NCBI GenBank assembly: GCA_001544595.2
Contig: FCOH02000002.1
Coordinates: forward strand, 372,001-436,000
Reading direction: 5' to 3'
Origin: Caballeronia peredens
GTDB lineage: Bacteria; Pseudomonadota; Gammaproteobacteria; Burkholderiales; Burkholderiaceae
DNA: 64,000 nt
In this document: positions 21,701 to 30,088 of the stretch, in pieces
Layout: every line of letters begins with the position of its first letter
Position numbering within the stretch: position 1 is the stretch's first letter
Translations under genes and position numbers: made by a program
Notes under the pieces: model-generated
What the model was told of the DNA's origin: nothing
Seen by the model: only the letters and a program-made list of their open reading frames with translations
Database searches by the model: none

Positions 21701-21834
21701 ATGGTCGGATAGTCGACCTCGGGCAGCGCGGACAACGGCAAAAAGCGCAGCGCGACGAGGCCGACCAGCATGATCGCCGCCATCAGGAGCGCCGTGCCGA
21801 CCGGGCGCAGAATAAATATGCGAGATGGGTTCAT
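18709..21834 (-). CDS. mdtB: RND efflux permease, MdtB-like
   Basis: Partner permease of the MdtBC pump, 1041 residues, close to the family norm. The N-terminus [19 protein letters not shown], the proton-relay segment [18 protein letters not shown] and the repeat-derived [20 protein letters not shown] are visible. Twelve membrane segments and two large periplasmic loops are apparent by hydrophobicity. The order mdtA-mdtB-mdtC on the minus strand matches enterobacterial mdtABC. No outer-membrane channel gene follows, so a TolC-type protein encoded elsewhere is presumably used. Confidence 0.94.
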   Translation of the reverse strand: MNPSRIFILRPVGTALLMAAIMLVGLVALRFLPLSALPEVDYPTIQVQTFYPGASPDVMTSSVTAPLEKQFGQMASLNQMSSQSSAGASVITLQFSLDLPLDIAEQEVQAAINAAGNLLPSDLPAPPIYAKVNPADAPIMTLAVSSKTLPLTQVQDLADTRLAQKISQVAGVGLVSVSGGNRPAVRIQANTRALASYGLNIDDLRTTISNLNVNTPKGNFDGPTRAYTINANDQLTDAEAYKSAVVAYRSGRPVMLTDVATIVQGPENTKLGAWVDATPAIILNVQRQPGANVIQVVDSIKKILPQLQQSLPAALDVRVVTDRTTTIRASVRDVQFELALSVVLVVLVIYLFLANVYATLIPSLSVPLSLVGTLAVMYLCGFSLDNLSLMALTIATGFVVDDAIVMIENIARYVEEGDPPLEAALKGSKQIGFTIISLTVSLIAVLIPLLFMGDVVGRLFHEFAITLAVTIVISAVVSLTLVPMMCAKLLRHTPPKESKRFEARAHQFIDYVIGRYAVALEWVLERQRATLFVAVLTLVLTGVLYVFIPKGFFPVQDTGVIQAITQAPQAASYQAVADQQQALAKKILQNPDVESLTSFIGVDGTNITLNSGRMLINLKPRDDRSDTSSEIIRTIQNEVADIPGIKLYMQPVQDLTIDSTVSPTQYQFMLTDPNPSEFAEWVPKLVERLQHTAVLSDVATDLQQNGQSVYIEIDRATAARFGITPATVDNALYDAFGQRIISTIFTQSNQYRVILEAEPSDAHYSETLNGIYLPSSTAANGQVPLSSIAKFHERAAPLLVTHLGQFPATTVSFNLAKGASLGEAVKAIEQAKTDIGLPASFQIRFQGAALAFQASLSNELFLILAAIVTMYIVLGVLYESFIHPITILSTLPSAGVGALLSLMITGHDLDIIGIIGIVLLIGIVKKNAIMMIDFALEAERDQGKPPREAIFQACLLRFRPILMTTMAALLGALPLMLGWGAGSELRRPLGIAIVGGLIVSQLLTLFTTPVIYLAFDSLGARLRARFGRNDMGAPRPAGDAE

Positions 21835-21861
21835 GCGGGATTCATTACCTGAGGCGTGCGG

Positions 21862-23229
21862 TTACGGCTGCTGCGTTTGCTGACGGCGATGCCCGGCGTG
21901 CCGCGCACCCGATGCCCCGGACGCCGCCGCAGCGCCGGATGCGCCCGAGGCACCGGACGCGCCCGCGGCACCCGAAGCGGCCTTCGCCTTCTCGGCGGGG
22001 ATCGTGATTTTCGCGCCTTCCTTGAGCCGGTCCGAGCCGTCGATCACCACGCGCTCGCCCACCTGCAGGCCGGATTTGATGCTGGTGCGCTCGCCGTCGA
22101 CAGGACCGGTCTTGATGTTGCGCACCGTGACCGTGTTGTCTGGCTTCACCACATACACGAACGAGCCCGACGAGCCGTTCAGCACCGCGGGGGTCGGCAC
22201 GATGGTCGCGTTCTTGATGACGTCGACGAGCAGCTTCGTGTTGACGAACTGATTCGGGAAGAGGCCTAGGCCCTTGTTGTCGAACGTGGCGCGCAGCTTG
22301 ACGGTGCCGGTGGTCGTGTCGATCTGGTTGTCGACCGTTTCGAGATAGCCCGCTTCGAGCGCCGTGGTGTTGGTGCGGTCGTAGGCCGTGACCGACATCT
22401 TCGTGCCCGCGTGCAGCGGCTTCAGAATGGCGGCGAGGTTGTCCTCGGAGGTCGTGAAGATCACGCTGATCGGCTGCAACTGCGTGATGACGACGACGCC
22501 GTTGGTGTCGCCCGTCGTCACGTAGTTGCCCGGATCGACCTGACGCAGGCCGACGCGCCCCGACACCGGCGCCGTGATGCGCGCGTAGGTGAGATCGAGC
22601 TTGTAGGTATCGACGTTCGCCTGGTCGGACTTCACCGCTCCTTCGTACTGCTTGACGAGCGACGCTTGCGTGTCGACCTGCTGCTTGGCGATGGAATCCT
22701 GCGACAGCAGCGTCTGGTAGCGCTGCAAGTCGAGACGCGCGGTCTGCAGCAGCGCCTGGTCTTTCGCGAGCGTGCCCTCGGCATTGCGCAGCGAAATTTC
22801 ATAGGGACGCGGGTCGATCTGCGCGAGCACGTCGCCCTTTTTGACCATCTGGCCTTCCGTGAAGGCGACGTCGACCAGGATGCCGTTCAACTGCGTCTTG
22901 ACGGTAACGTTGGCGAGCGGCGTGACCGTGCCGAGCGAATTGATGACCACGGGCATTTCGCCTTGCGTGACGGTCGCCACGTGCACCGGCTGCGGCTGGT
23001 TCGCGGGGTTCGGACCGCCGCGCCGTCCGCCCTGACGCGCTTCCTGCGGCGCGCCCGTGCCGCCGCTGTCACCACGGTTCCACGGATGCCACCACACGAT
23101 CGCCCCCGCGACGATCAGCGCCGCGACGACGAGCGGCACGATTCTGCGGCGCCGGGTCGCGGGCTCGACGGCGGCGGGGGAAACGGGCGTCGGGCGCGGT
23201 TGCCCGTAGGGATTCTTTTGGTCGTCCAT
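21862..23229 (-). CDS. mdtA: MdtA-like periplasmic adaptor of RND pump
   Basis: Membrane-fusion protein linking MdtBC to the outer-membrane channel. ATG 23229 (MDDQKNPYGQPRP) gives 455 residues; a longer opening to 23346 is less likely. One N-terminal membrane anchor (IVPLVVAALIVAGAIVWW) is followed by the lipoyl/coiled-coil region (IDPRPYEISLRNAEGTLAKD) and the beta-barrel stretch GRVGLRQVDPGNYV. The C-terminal tail is a run of Gly-Ala-Ser repeats ending in RRQQTQQP. The stop is 27 bases before mdtB. Confidence 0.93.
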   Translation of the reverse strand: MDDQKNPYGQPRPTPVSPAAVEPATRRRRIVPLVVAALIVAGAIVWWHPWNRGDSGGTGAPQEARQGGRRGGPNPANQPQPVHVATVTQGEMPVVINSLGTVTPLANVTVKTQLNGILVDVAFTEGQMVKKGDVLAQIDPRPYEISLRNAEGTLAKDQALLQTARLDLQRYQTLLSQDSIAKQQVDTQASLVKQYEGAVKSDQANVDTYKLDLTYARITAPVSGRVGLRQVDPGNYVTTGDTNGVVVITQLQPISVIFTTSEDNLAAILKPLHAGTKMSVTAYDRTNTTALEAGYLETVDNQIDTTTGTVKLRATFDNKGLGLFPNQFVNTKLLVDVIKNATIVPTPAVLNGSSGSFVYVVKPDNTVTVRNIKTGPVDGERTSIKSGLQVGERVVIDGSDRLKEGAKITIPAEKAKAASGAAGASGASGASGAAAASGASGARHAGHRRQQTQQP

Positions 23230-23623
23230 CGGTTCGGTGGCTGGGTCTTTCAAATCTGTCGTACGGGGCGCGGACGGGCGGTCAATCACGTGTCGGGCGC
23301 GCGATGCTCGGGCGCGATCTCGCGGCGTGATGCTTGAGCGCGACAAGCGACGCGGCGCGCGTGAACCGCCGTCGAAGCGAAGTTCGTGGACATGACGGGG
23401 CCGTTGAGAGCGGGCGGAAAGGCCTTCCAGTCAGGCAGGCGTTGGCTCCCGGCGCGGCCCCGATGCGCGCGAAGCATGATGCTACGTCCCGCACCGGGGT
23501 CCGTCCACCGGTCATTCTTTCTGTTGATTACGACTGTTACACGCGACGGCATGCACGCTTTCGGCATGCCGTGCGTGACGCGGCCAATAAGCGGCCCGCG
23601 CGGCCCGCCGCCGGCCGCGTAGT
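23230..23623. other. Intergenic region between iclR-type gene and mdtA
   Basis: 394 bases, presumably holding the mdtABC promoter. The one clear structure is a 9+9 inverted repeat at 23546-23572. No convincing gene is seen. Confidence 0.6.
23546..23572. promoter_or_regulatory. Perfect 9-bp inverted repeat between iclR-type gene and mdtA
   Basis: ACGGCATGC (23546-23554) and GCATGCCGT (23564-23572) are perfect inverted repeats separated by nine bases. No T-tract follows on either strand, so an operator is more likely than a terminator. It lies after the IclR-family gene stop and about 320 bases before the mdtA start. Confidence 0.35.
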
Positions 23624-24469
23624 TTAACCGGCGGCGCGAATCGGGGGCGCGGCGAGGGCAGCCGTCTGCGAGCCGCCGATCTCGCGCACGATCAGGCCGA
23701 CACAGTCGAGCAGCGCGGGCGCGACATCCGCGATCAGTGCTTCGCGCGGGCATTGATACGCGGCGCCGCCGCAGTTGACCGCGTAGCGTTCCTCCGACGG
23801 TCCGACGAAGCCCGCGGCGACCGCGTTCAGCCCGTCGTGCCATTCACCGATCGACATCGCGAAGCCCAGGCGCAGCGCTTCGTCGAGACCGCGTTGCAGG
23901 CTGCCCGCGACGGTCGGCCAGTCGTCGCCCGATGCGGTCTGCAGGCTGCCGATGAGCGCGCGGCGCTCGGGCTCCGCGAGCGCCGCCAGATACGCGCGAC
24001 CGACCGACGTGCGGCTCATGTCCATCCTGCCGCCGACTTCGAGCCGCGACACGAGGACGGCGGAGCGCGGCCGGATCGCATCGATCACGACCATCTCGAG
24101 CCGGTCGCGCACGGCCAGATGCACCGACAGGCCCGTGTGCTCGGCGAGCCGGATGAGAAACGGCCTCGCTCGTGCACGAATGTCGAAATTGCGTAAGAAT
24201 CCGTTGCTCAGTTCGAGCACGGACGCGGTCAGGACAAAGCGCTCGCTGTCGGGCAGCTGGTACAGCAGTCCCGCGCCCACGAGCGTCGCCGTGATGCGCG
24301 AGACTGTCGGCTTCGGAATGCCCGTCCAGTCGGTCAGTTCGCGATTGCTGACGGGCGCGTCGGCGGCGGCGATGCGGCGCAGTACGTCGAGTCCGCGTGC
24401 AAGCGCGGTGACTTCCTCGCCGTCCTTCTCCCGGACTCTCTCTTTACCCGATGACCGATCGTTTTGCAT
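23624..24469 (-). CDS. IclR-family transcriptional regulator
   Basis: 281-residue regulator with an N-terminal winged helix (residues 20-80: ALARGLDVLRRIA, then WTGIPKPTVSRITATLVGAG) and an IclR effector domain (residues 95-265). ATG 24469 has AGGTG just upstream; a GTG two codons earlier is the alternative. The ligand is unknown. It sits upstream of mdtABC on the same strand with a 394-base gap, so control of the pump is possible but not shown. Confidence 0.92.
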   Translation of the reverse strand: MQNDRSSGKERVREKDGEEVTALARGLDVLRRIAAADAPVSNRELTDWTGIPKPTVSRITATLVGAGLLYQLPDSERFVLTASVLELSNGFLRNFDIRARARPFLIRLAEHTGLSVHLAVRDRLEMVVIDAIRPRSAVLVSRLEVGGRMDMSRTSVGRAYLAALAEPERRALIGSLQTASGDDWPTVAGSLQRGLDEALRLGFAMSIGEWHDGLNAVAAGFVGPSEERYAVNCGGAAYQCPREALIADVAPALLDCVGLIVREIGGSQTAALAAPPIRAAG

Positions 24470-24650
24470 GTGCACCTGTTTTTATGAAACATCGTTTCGT
24501 TTGACGGTTCAGCGACATTCTACAAGGTGGAATGCCGAAACTTGCAGGCGATGCAAACATCAACAATAAGCTGTATGAGCAATGAAACTTTTGGCGCTGG
24601 TTCTAGGCCCGGACGAAAGCTGGGCAGTTGCCCGTAGTCAGAAATTTTGC

Positions 24651-24679
24651 TTGACTTGGGCAGCGATCCCGGAAAAAAT
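24651..24679 (+). promoter_or_regulatory. Candidate promoter of intergenic small RNA
   Basis: TTGACT (24651-24656) and AAAAAT (24674-24679) are separated by exactly 17 bases, matching -35 and -10 boxes at five and four of six positions. Transcription would start near 24686. Confidence 0.5.
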
Positions 24680-24685
24680 GGAACC

Positions 24686-24821
24686 GAATTTCGAAACTTG
24701 AAGACGATGTGCGCATGCGCTTTCCGTCTAAGGCTTCGGGATACAGGCTCTCAGGTTCTAGCACGGCCCTCGGAATGGCTAGAACTTTTAAGGCGCTACG
24801 GAAACGTAGCGCCTTTTTTTT
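24686..24821 (+). ncRNA. Candidate intergenic small RNA
   Basis: A self-contained transcription unit of about 136 nucleotides on the plus strand, between two minus-strand genes. It has a promoter-like pair upstream and a perfect intrinsic terminator at its end. Internally, GTTCTAGC (24755-24762) pairs with GCTAGAAC (24778-24785), followed by TTTT, and GCGCATGCGC forms another small palindrome. The start is an estimate. No known riboswitch or 6S RNA pattern was recognised, and there is no plus-strand gene directly downstream for it to be a leader of. Confidence 0.5.
24790..24821 (+). terminator. Strong intrinsic terminator of small-RNA candidate
   Basis: An 11-base-pair perfect stem (AAGGCGCTACG 24790-24800, CGTAGCGCCTT 24805-24815) closed by a GAAA tetraloop and running into eight T residues (24814-24821). 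The minus strand has no T-run after the stem, so it is plus-specific. Confidence 0.85.
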
Positions 24822-24894
24822 GTCCGTCTGGATTGCTTTGACCCGAATATACCTGCAAAGCGCGGGCGCCGTGTGGCGCGAGGCGCGCTCGCGA

Positions 24895-25203
24895 TCAGTG
24901 CAGGTCGGTGAACACACGGCGCTGACGGAGCAGACGTCGGCCGCGAATGACCCAATAGATGCTGGCGAGCGCGAGGACCGTGGCGACGAACAGGACGAAT
25001 AGCGGCGAAATGCGCTCGGGTGCCGGCGGGCTGGTCAGGATGATCAACGCCGTGAAGAAGGCGGCGGCCGCCTGATAGAAGGACCGCGTGGCCAGATTGC
25101 GGCGCACGCGAGCCGTGTTGAAGCGGGAAACGGGTGCGCGAGTAAACGGTTCGAACAGCATGAGCCCCGCGACGAGGGCAATGGCGACATTCATGTAGAG
25201 CAT
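24895..25203 (-). CDS. Small membrane protein of unknown function
   Basis: 102 residues from ATG 25203 (MLYMNVAIALVAGLM). Three hydrophobic stretches are visible: residues 4-16, the AAAFFTALIILT region and FVLFVATVLALASIYWVI, followed by a basic tail (RGRRLLRQRR). I do not recognise the family. It is a lone minus-strand gene bounded by the small-RNA candidate and a 388-base gap. Confidence 0.65.
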   Translation of the reverse strand: MLYMNVAIALVAGLMLFEPFTRAPVSRFNTARVRRNLATRSFYQAAAAFFTALIILTSPPAPERISPLFVLFVATVLALASIYWVIRGRRLLRQRRVFTDLH

Positions 25204-25590
25204 GGCGGGAGGCTTCGATCGGGGGCGGGAACGCCGGCGAATATATGCCAAGCCAGATCGTGCCAAAACCAGAAGTCTCCTAAATGTAGAGGAAAAATTC
25301 TATTCGCGGTTTCGATGCGCCTGCTCCCTCGCTGAGAGGCGTAGCGAACGATCAGATTGTCCTGTGATGCAAGGTTGTGCAAATGCACTCCGCGTCGCGA
25401 ATAAAGCCGCAAATCGCCTTGCGTCGGCGAAGCCGACGACGGCCCGACGCTTTGGTTTCGACGGCCTTTCGCGGCCCGCACCCGCTCCGACGGCGTATGA
25501 TGAGCGCCAGTTTTCGAGGCGGAATTCGCCGTGCGCCGGATTCCGCAGGCGTGCGCCCGGATGCGCACACATTCAGCAGAAGGCAATACC
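25204..25590. other. Intergenic region, nothing convincing
   Basis: 387 bases between divergent small genes. It presumably contains both promoters. Open frames here lack coding character, and no hairpin or repeat stands out. Confidence 0.6.
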
Positions 25591-26058
25591 ATGCAGATGA
25601 CTCCCTTGACCCGAATCGCGGTCGCCTTCGCAGCGCTCGGCGTGCTCGCCGCCTGCGAAAAGCACGACGCCACGGCCGGACAGGCCGCGAGCGCCCTCAA
25701 TAACCTGGCGAGCCAGACCGGTCAGAAATTCGATCAGGCGGCGAGCTACGTCGGCCAGAAGGTCGATTCGGCGAAGCAGTCGGCGCAGCAGAATATCGAC
25801 AACGCCGGTTCGATGCCCGACGTCTCCGCGAGCAGCGTCGCCGCATCGGCGCGCGCGAACTTCGACAACGCGGCGAGCGCCACCAACGCCGCCATCAACA
25901 ACGCCGCGAGCGCGACCGGCGCGGGTCTGCAGTCGGCGGGACGCAAATTGCAGGAATGGTCGTCGGCGAGCGGCGCATCGAACACGCAGGCCGGCGCACA
26001 GGCGTCCGGTACGGCGCCCGCCACCGACAGCGGGACACGCACCGATATGGACAAGTAA
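25591..26058 (+). CDS. Putative lipoprotein with Ala/Asn-rich repeats
   Basis: 155 residues from ATG 25591. The signal peptide ends in a lipobox (GVLAAC), so the protein should be lipid-anchored at the residue after the cleavage. The mature part is rich in Ala, Asn, Ser and Gln, with repeated NNAASAT-like and FDNAASAT-like units that suggest an amphipathic helix. No known domain is recognised. It stands alone 124 bases before the channel gene. Confidence 0.8.
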   Translation: MQMTPLTRIAVAFAALGVLAACEKHDATAGQAASALNNLASQTGQKFDQAASYVGQKVDSAKQSAQQNIDNAGSMPDVSASSVAASARANFDNAASATNAAINNAASATGAGLQSAGRKLQEWSSASGASNTQAGAQASGTAPATDSGTRTDMDK

Positions 26059-26182
26059 CGCGGCACGTCGTCTTTTATCTGAAGAATCAAGGCGCGGACA
26101 CTTAACATTCGGTTACGTCCGCGTTGGGCGGCCGGCGGGTTGCAGCCGCTAAACTGGCGGTCTTTCGAAAATCGAGACCGTT

Positions 26183-28858
26183 ATGAAGTCACGCAAGCTC
26201 GCGGATGCCCGCGAGTCGGCGACTGTCGCGATATTCTGGATGGCAGCTTTCGCATTGCTCCGCGCAACGCTGCGTCAGTCATTGCGCGCGTCGTCGCCGA
26301 TCCTCGCCGCGCTGGCCGCGTCGCTGCTGCTCGCGGCGCCGGCAGCACACGCGGCGACCGCCCTCACGCTGCCTTCGTTCGAGGAACTGATCAAGCCGGC
26401 CGCGCCCGCATCGGCGCCGGATGCCGCATCGGGTGCAGCAGGCGCGTCGGCGCCGGGCGTGTCCGATGCCGACATGGTCCGCTCGCTCGACTCTGTCATC
26501 TCCACGCTCGATAGCGACAAGCAGCGCGCCGCGCTCGTCGCGCAACTGAAGCGTCTGCGCGAGGCCAAGCGCGCTGCCGAATCCGCTGCGCCCGCGTCGG
26601 GCCCGACGGCGGCGGCGACCGCCAGCGGCGCGGCGAGCGGCGAGCAGCCGGCCGGCGCGCCGACATCGTCGAGTTCGACGGCTTCTTCGGTCGTCGCGAC
26701 GATGGCGCAGAACGCCGGGCTGCTCGGCGCGATCGCGTCGGCGCTCACCAACATCGAAGCGGACGTGAAGCGCGGCAAGACCCCGATCGCCTACTGGGGC
26801 GGGCGCTTCAACGCGGCGGGCAACGAACTCTTCACGATCGTCACGAGCCAGAGCCGCGAGTCGTTCGGCCACACGCTCTTCAACTATGTCGCGACGCTCG
26901 CGGGCTGGGGCGCGTGCGCGTTCGTGCTCGTCTATATCCAGCGGCGCGTGCAGGCGCGCTACGGCATCGACAGCGGTCTGCACTCGAACCCGACCACGCG
27001 CGAGCTGCTGCTCTTCACGATGCGCCGCGTGGCGCCGTATGTCGTCGCGTTTGTCGCGGCGCTGAGCTTCACGCACTACATGCCGGCGTCGCTCGGCCGC
27101 ACGCTCGCGATGGTCACCGCCTACGCGATCGTCGCGGGCGCGGTGTTCTCCGCGATCTGTCTCATCATGTTCTCGCTGTTCGGCTCGGCGCATCGCCGCG
27201 TCGCGGTGAACGTGCTGATCATCCGCGCGCGTCGGCTGCTTTTCCTGATCGGCACGCTCGGCGCGCTCGGCGACGCCGCGGCCAACTACGACGTCGCGCA
27301 GCAGCTCGGCACCAATCTCTCCGGGCTCATCTCGACGTGCGCCAACATGGGCGCGGCCGGCCTCACCGCGTACTTCGCGCTCGCCTTCCAGCGGCCCGTC
27401 GCGCATCTGATCCGCAGCCGCACCTACGAGCAGCGCAACACGCGCAAGGCCGCGACCGAAACCTTCGAGGTGGTCGCGTCGCTGTGGCAGGTGCCGCTGC
27501 TGCTGCTCGCGTCGGCGTCGGTGGTGGCGACGCTCATGGGAATCGGCACGTCGGAGAACGTCCTGCAGATGGCGATCGCGACCGCCGGCCTGCTCGTCGT
27601 CGGGTTCTTTCTTTCGGCGATCGTCGTGCGCATCACGCGCCCCAAGTCGCAACGGCCGCGCCGGCAATCGGCGTATGTGCGCAGGCTCGTCAAGTTCGTC
27701 GGCACGATGATCGTGGTCGGCGTCTGGCTCGTGTTCCTCGAACTGTCGTCGCGTTTCTGGGGCTTCTCGCTCGCGCATATGGCCGAGGAGAGCGTCGCCG
27801 CGCGCGGCATCACGCACGCGGTCGCGATGATCGTGCTGACGTTCTTCGTCGTGTGGCTCGTGTGGATTCTGATCGACACGGGCATTCAGGAAGCGCTGCG
27901 CCCCGATACGGCGCGCCGTGGCACGCGCGGCCCGAGCATGCGCGCGCGCACGATGCTCCCGCTCGTACGCAACGTGGTGTTCGTGTTCCTGCTGACGGTC
28001 GCCGCGATCGTCACGGCCGCGAATCTCGGCCTGAACGTGACGCCGCTGCTCGCGGGCGCGGGCGTGATCGGGCTCGCGGTCGGCTTCGGCGCGCAATCGC
28101 TCGTCGCGGATCTGATCACGGGCCTGTTCATCATCATCGAGGACACGATTTCCGTCGGCGATTCGATCGAGGTGGAAGGCGGGCACGCGGGAATCGTGGA
28201 AAGCCTGACGATCCGCACCGTGCGCCTGCGCGACGGCCAGGGCGCGATTCACGCGATTCCGTTCTCGCAGATCAAGACGGTGAAGAACCTGTCGCGCGAT
28301 TTCGCGTACGCGGTGTTCGAAGTGCGCCTGCCGTTTACCGCGGACGTCGATGAAGTCACGGAAATGATCCGCGAAGTCGGCGCCGACATGCTGTCCGACT
28401 TCCGCTACCGGCTCGAAATGCTGGGTCCGGTGGAAGTGTGGGGGCTCGACCGCTTCGATCCGAACTGGATGGTCGTCAAAGGCCAGATCAAGACGCGGCC
28501 GCTGCAGCAATGGAGCGTCGCGCGGGCGTTCAACCTGCGCATCAAGCGCAAGATGGACGAGGCCGGCATGGAGATTCCCGTGCCGCAGATGCACGTTCAG
28601 ATGACGCGCGATGCGATGCTGGGCGACGCCGCCGCGTTCGGCCGCGAACGTGCGCGGCGCATCTGGACGGCCGGAGAGCCGCCCGACAGCGACGAAGAGG
28701 AAATGGCGATCGGACCGGCCTTCGCGCGCGAGGCGAAAGGCCCGATGGCGGCAGCGCGCGATGTCTCGCACGAACCGCAGCCGGCGCCGCCGCCGACGGA
28801 ACAGTCAGTGCCGATTCCGCCGCAGATCCCGACCGCGCCGGAGCCGGGCAAGGGCTGA
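26183..28858 (+). CDS. Large MscS-family mechanosensitive channel
   Basis: Channel protecting against hypo-osmotic shock; 891 residues, closest in architecture to the YbiO-type large MscS paralogues. The N-terminal hydrophobic signal region ends near AAPAAHAATA. A periplasmic Ala-rich domain follows (about residues 55-220), then multiple membrane segments. The pore helix and MscS core are visible as GVIGLAVGFGAQSLVADLI and IIIEDTISVGDSIEV near residues 625-660. The C-terminus is a proline-rich cytosolic tail. ATG 26183 is used; ATG 26240 would shorten the leader. Confidence 0.92.
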   Translation: MKSRKLADARESATVAIFWMAAFALLRATLRQSLRASSPILAALAASLLLAAPAAHAATALTLPSFEELIKPAAPASAPDAASGAAGASAPGVSDADMVRSLDSVISTLDSDKQRAALVAQLKRLREAKRAAESAAPASGPTAAATASGAASGEQPAGAPTSSSSTASSVVATMAQNAGLLGAIASALTNIEADVKRGKTPIAYWGGRFNAAGNELFTIVTSQSRESFGHTLFNYVATLAGWGACAFVLVYIQRRVQARYGIDSGLHSNPTTRELLLFTMRRVAPYVVAFVAALSFTHYMPASLGRTLAMVTAYAIVAGAVFSAICLIMFSLFGSAHRRVAVNVLIIRARRLLFLIGTLGALGDAAANYDVAQQLGTNLSGLISTCANMGAAGLTAYFALAFQRPVAHLIRSRTYEQRNTRKAATETFEVVASLWQVPLLLLASASVVATLMGIGTSENVLQMAIATAGLLVVGFFLSAIVVRITRPKSQRPRRQSAYVRRLVKFVGTMIVVGVWLVFLELSSRFWGFSLAHMAEESVAARGITHAVAMIVLTFFVVWLVWILIDTGIQEALRPDTARRGTRGPSMRARTMLPLVRNVVFVFLLTVAAIVTAANLGLNVTPLLAGAGVIGLAVGFGAQSLVADLITGLFIIIEDTISVGDSIEVEGGHAGIVESLTIRTVRLRDGQGAIHAIPFSQIKTVKNLSRDFAYAVFEVRLPFTADVDEVTEMIREVGADMLSDFRYRLEMLGPVEVWGLDRFDPNWMVVKGQIKTRPLQQWSVARAFNLRIKRKMDEAGMEIPVPQMHVQMTRDAMLGDAAAFGRERARRIWTAGEPPDSDEEEMAIGPAFAREAKGPMAAARDVSHEPQPAPPPTEQSVPIPPQIPTAPEPGKG

Positions 28859-28884
28859 GCGGCGGGCGTTTCGCCCGGTGCAAC

Positions 28885-29484
28885 TCAGGCGGCGAGGAGA
28901 TCGTTGACGTGCGTGGCGATCTGTTCGCCCGCGACGCCGTAGACATGCAGCGACACGGCGCGCGCGGCGGCATCGGCGGGATTGCCGAGTTGATGAATCG
29001 CGCCGCGTCCCGCATCGACATAAGAGACTGCGCCCGCCGCGCGTGGATGGCGGCGCGTCTCGAGCGCGCAATGCGCGTCGGCGTCCCATCGATAAAGCGT
29101 TTCGGCGAGCGTGCCCTCGATCACCGCATAGCCGCACCACGTTCGATGCCCGTGCACCGGGCTCGCCTGACCCGGCTCCCAGACGAGCGCGGCGATGGCG
29201 TAGCGGTTCAGCGGATCGGCCGCGAGCAGATGACGGCAATAGCCTTGCGCGCTGCCGATACGTTGCTCGGGACGCAGGAGTTCGGCATCGGCGATGGCGC
29301 GGCGCAGGGCCGCACGCACGCGCTGTCCGAACGAAATCTGCGCGCCGGTTTCGGCGGCGGCGAAAGCGGCGTCGATCTCGCGACACAATTGCGCGAGCGC
29401 CGTGCCTTGTTCCGTGCGGACGGCGGCGCCCGGCGAGACTGCCGCGAAGGGCCGCTGCGCGCGGCTGACATGTTCGAGTTGCAT
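28885..29484 (-). CDS. Cysteine dioxygenase-type thiol dioxygenase
   Basis: Cupin enzyme of the cysteine dioxygenase type I family, 199 residues from ATG 29484. The iron-binding His pair appears in ASPVHGHRTWCGYAVIEG and the third His probably in GAIHQLGN. These enzymes oxidise cysteine, or in some bacteria 3-mercaptopropionate, to the sulfinate; substrate choice cannot be read from sequence here. It is divergent from an Lrp/AsnC regulator 127 bases away, a usual arrangement for amino-acid-responsive control. Confidence 0.88.
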   Translation of the reverse strand: MQLEHVSRAQRPFAAVSPGAAVRTEQGTALAQLCREIDAAFAAAETGAQISFGQRVRAALRRAIADAELLRPEQRIGSAQGYCRHLLAADPLNRYAIAALVWEPGQASPVHGHRTWCGYAVIEGTLAETLYRWDADAHCALETRRHPRAAGAVSYVDAGRGAIHQLGNPADAAARAVSLHVYGVAGEQIATHVNDLLAA

Positions 29485-29544
29485 GATATTCAAGCCGTTT
29501 TGTGATGGCGGTTCATACGGCTCATTTATACCGGCTTGCCTCCA

Positions 29545-29595
29545 GAATTAGTTTCCATATAATTCCGCTCGGACATCGAGAAATAGAATAATTTC
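29545..29595. promoter_or_regulatory. Two AT-rich inverted repeats, candidate Lrp-type operators
   Basis: GAATTA/TAATTC (29545-29565) and GAAAT/ATTTC (29580-29595) are palindromes with AT-rich centres, in an otherwise GC-rich divergent intergenic region. Their centres are about 32 bases apart, near three helical turns, which would place bound dimers on one face. The second lies 16 bases before the regulator start. Confidence 0.5.
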
Positions 29596-29611
29596 CTACC
29601 AGGGGTGGAGC

Positions 29612-30088
29612 ATGGGAATGGACCTCATCGACCGCAAGCTGCTCGAACTGCTCCAGAACGATGTGACGATGCCCATCGCCGAACTTGCGCAGCGCGTGAA
29701 CCTGTCGCAGACGCCGTGCTGGAAGCGCGTGCAGCGTCTGAAGGAGACGGGCGTGATCCGCGCGCAGGTGGCGCTGTGCGATCCGAAGAAGCTGGGCGTC
29801 GGCACGACGGTGTTCGTCGCGGTGCGCACGAACCAGCACACGCAAACCTGGGCGGAAGATTTCACGCGCGCGGTGCGCGACATTCCGGAAGTGGTCGAGG
29901 TGTACCGGATGAGCGGCGAGACCGACTATCTGCTGCGCGTCGTCGTATCCGATATCGACGACTACGACCGCGTCTACAAACAGCTTATTCGCGCGGTGCC
30001 GCTCTACGACGTCAGTTCGAGCTTCGCGATGGAGCAGATCAAGTACTCGACGGCGCTGCCGGTGCGGCCGACCTCGGAATATCCGTGA
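29612..30088 (+). CDS. Lrp/AsnC family transcriptional regulator
   Basis: 158 residues. An N-terminal helix-turn-helix (LIDRKLLELLQNDVTMPIAE, then RVNLSQTPCWKRVQRL) and a C-terminal RAM ligand-binding domain ending in YSTALPVRP are present. ATG 29612 or ATG 29618 could start it; GGGGTGGAG lies just upstream. It is divergent from the dioxygenase gene, which it probably controls in response to a sulfur amino acid; that effector is an inference. Confidence 0.94.
   Translation: MGMDLIDRKLLELLQNDVTMPIAELAQRVNLSQTPCWKRVQRLKETGVIRAQVALCDPKKLGVGTTVFVAVRTNQHTQTWAEDFTRAVRDIPEVVEVYRMSGETDYLLRVVVSDIDDYDRVYKQLIRAVPLYDVSSSFAMEQIKYSTALPVRPTSEYP

Noticed and set aside
17788..21852. 1354-codon plus-strand open frame opposite mdtB/mdtC
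   Set aside because: Antisense shadow of mdtBC with Arg/Asp/His-rich nonsense composition.
24686..24821. 6S RNA or known riboswitch
   Set aside because: The long near-continuous duplex with a central bubble of 6S RNA is absent, and no thi-box, SAM or fluoride-type consensus was seen.
24603..24917. 104-codon minus-strand ORF overlapping the small-RNA candidate
   Set aside because: No ribosome-binding site or recognisable protein features; overlaps promoter and terminator structures and the end of a real gene.
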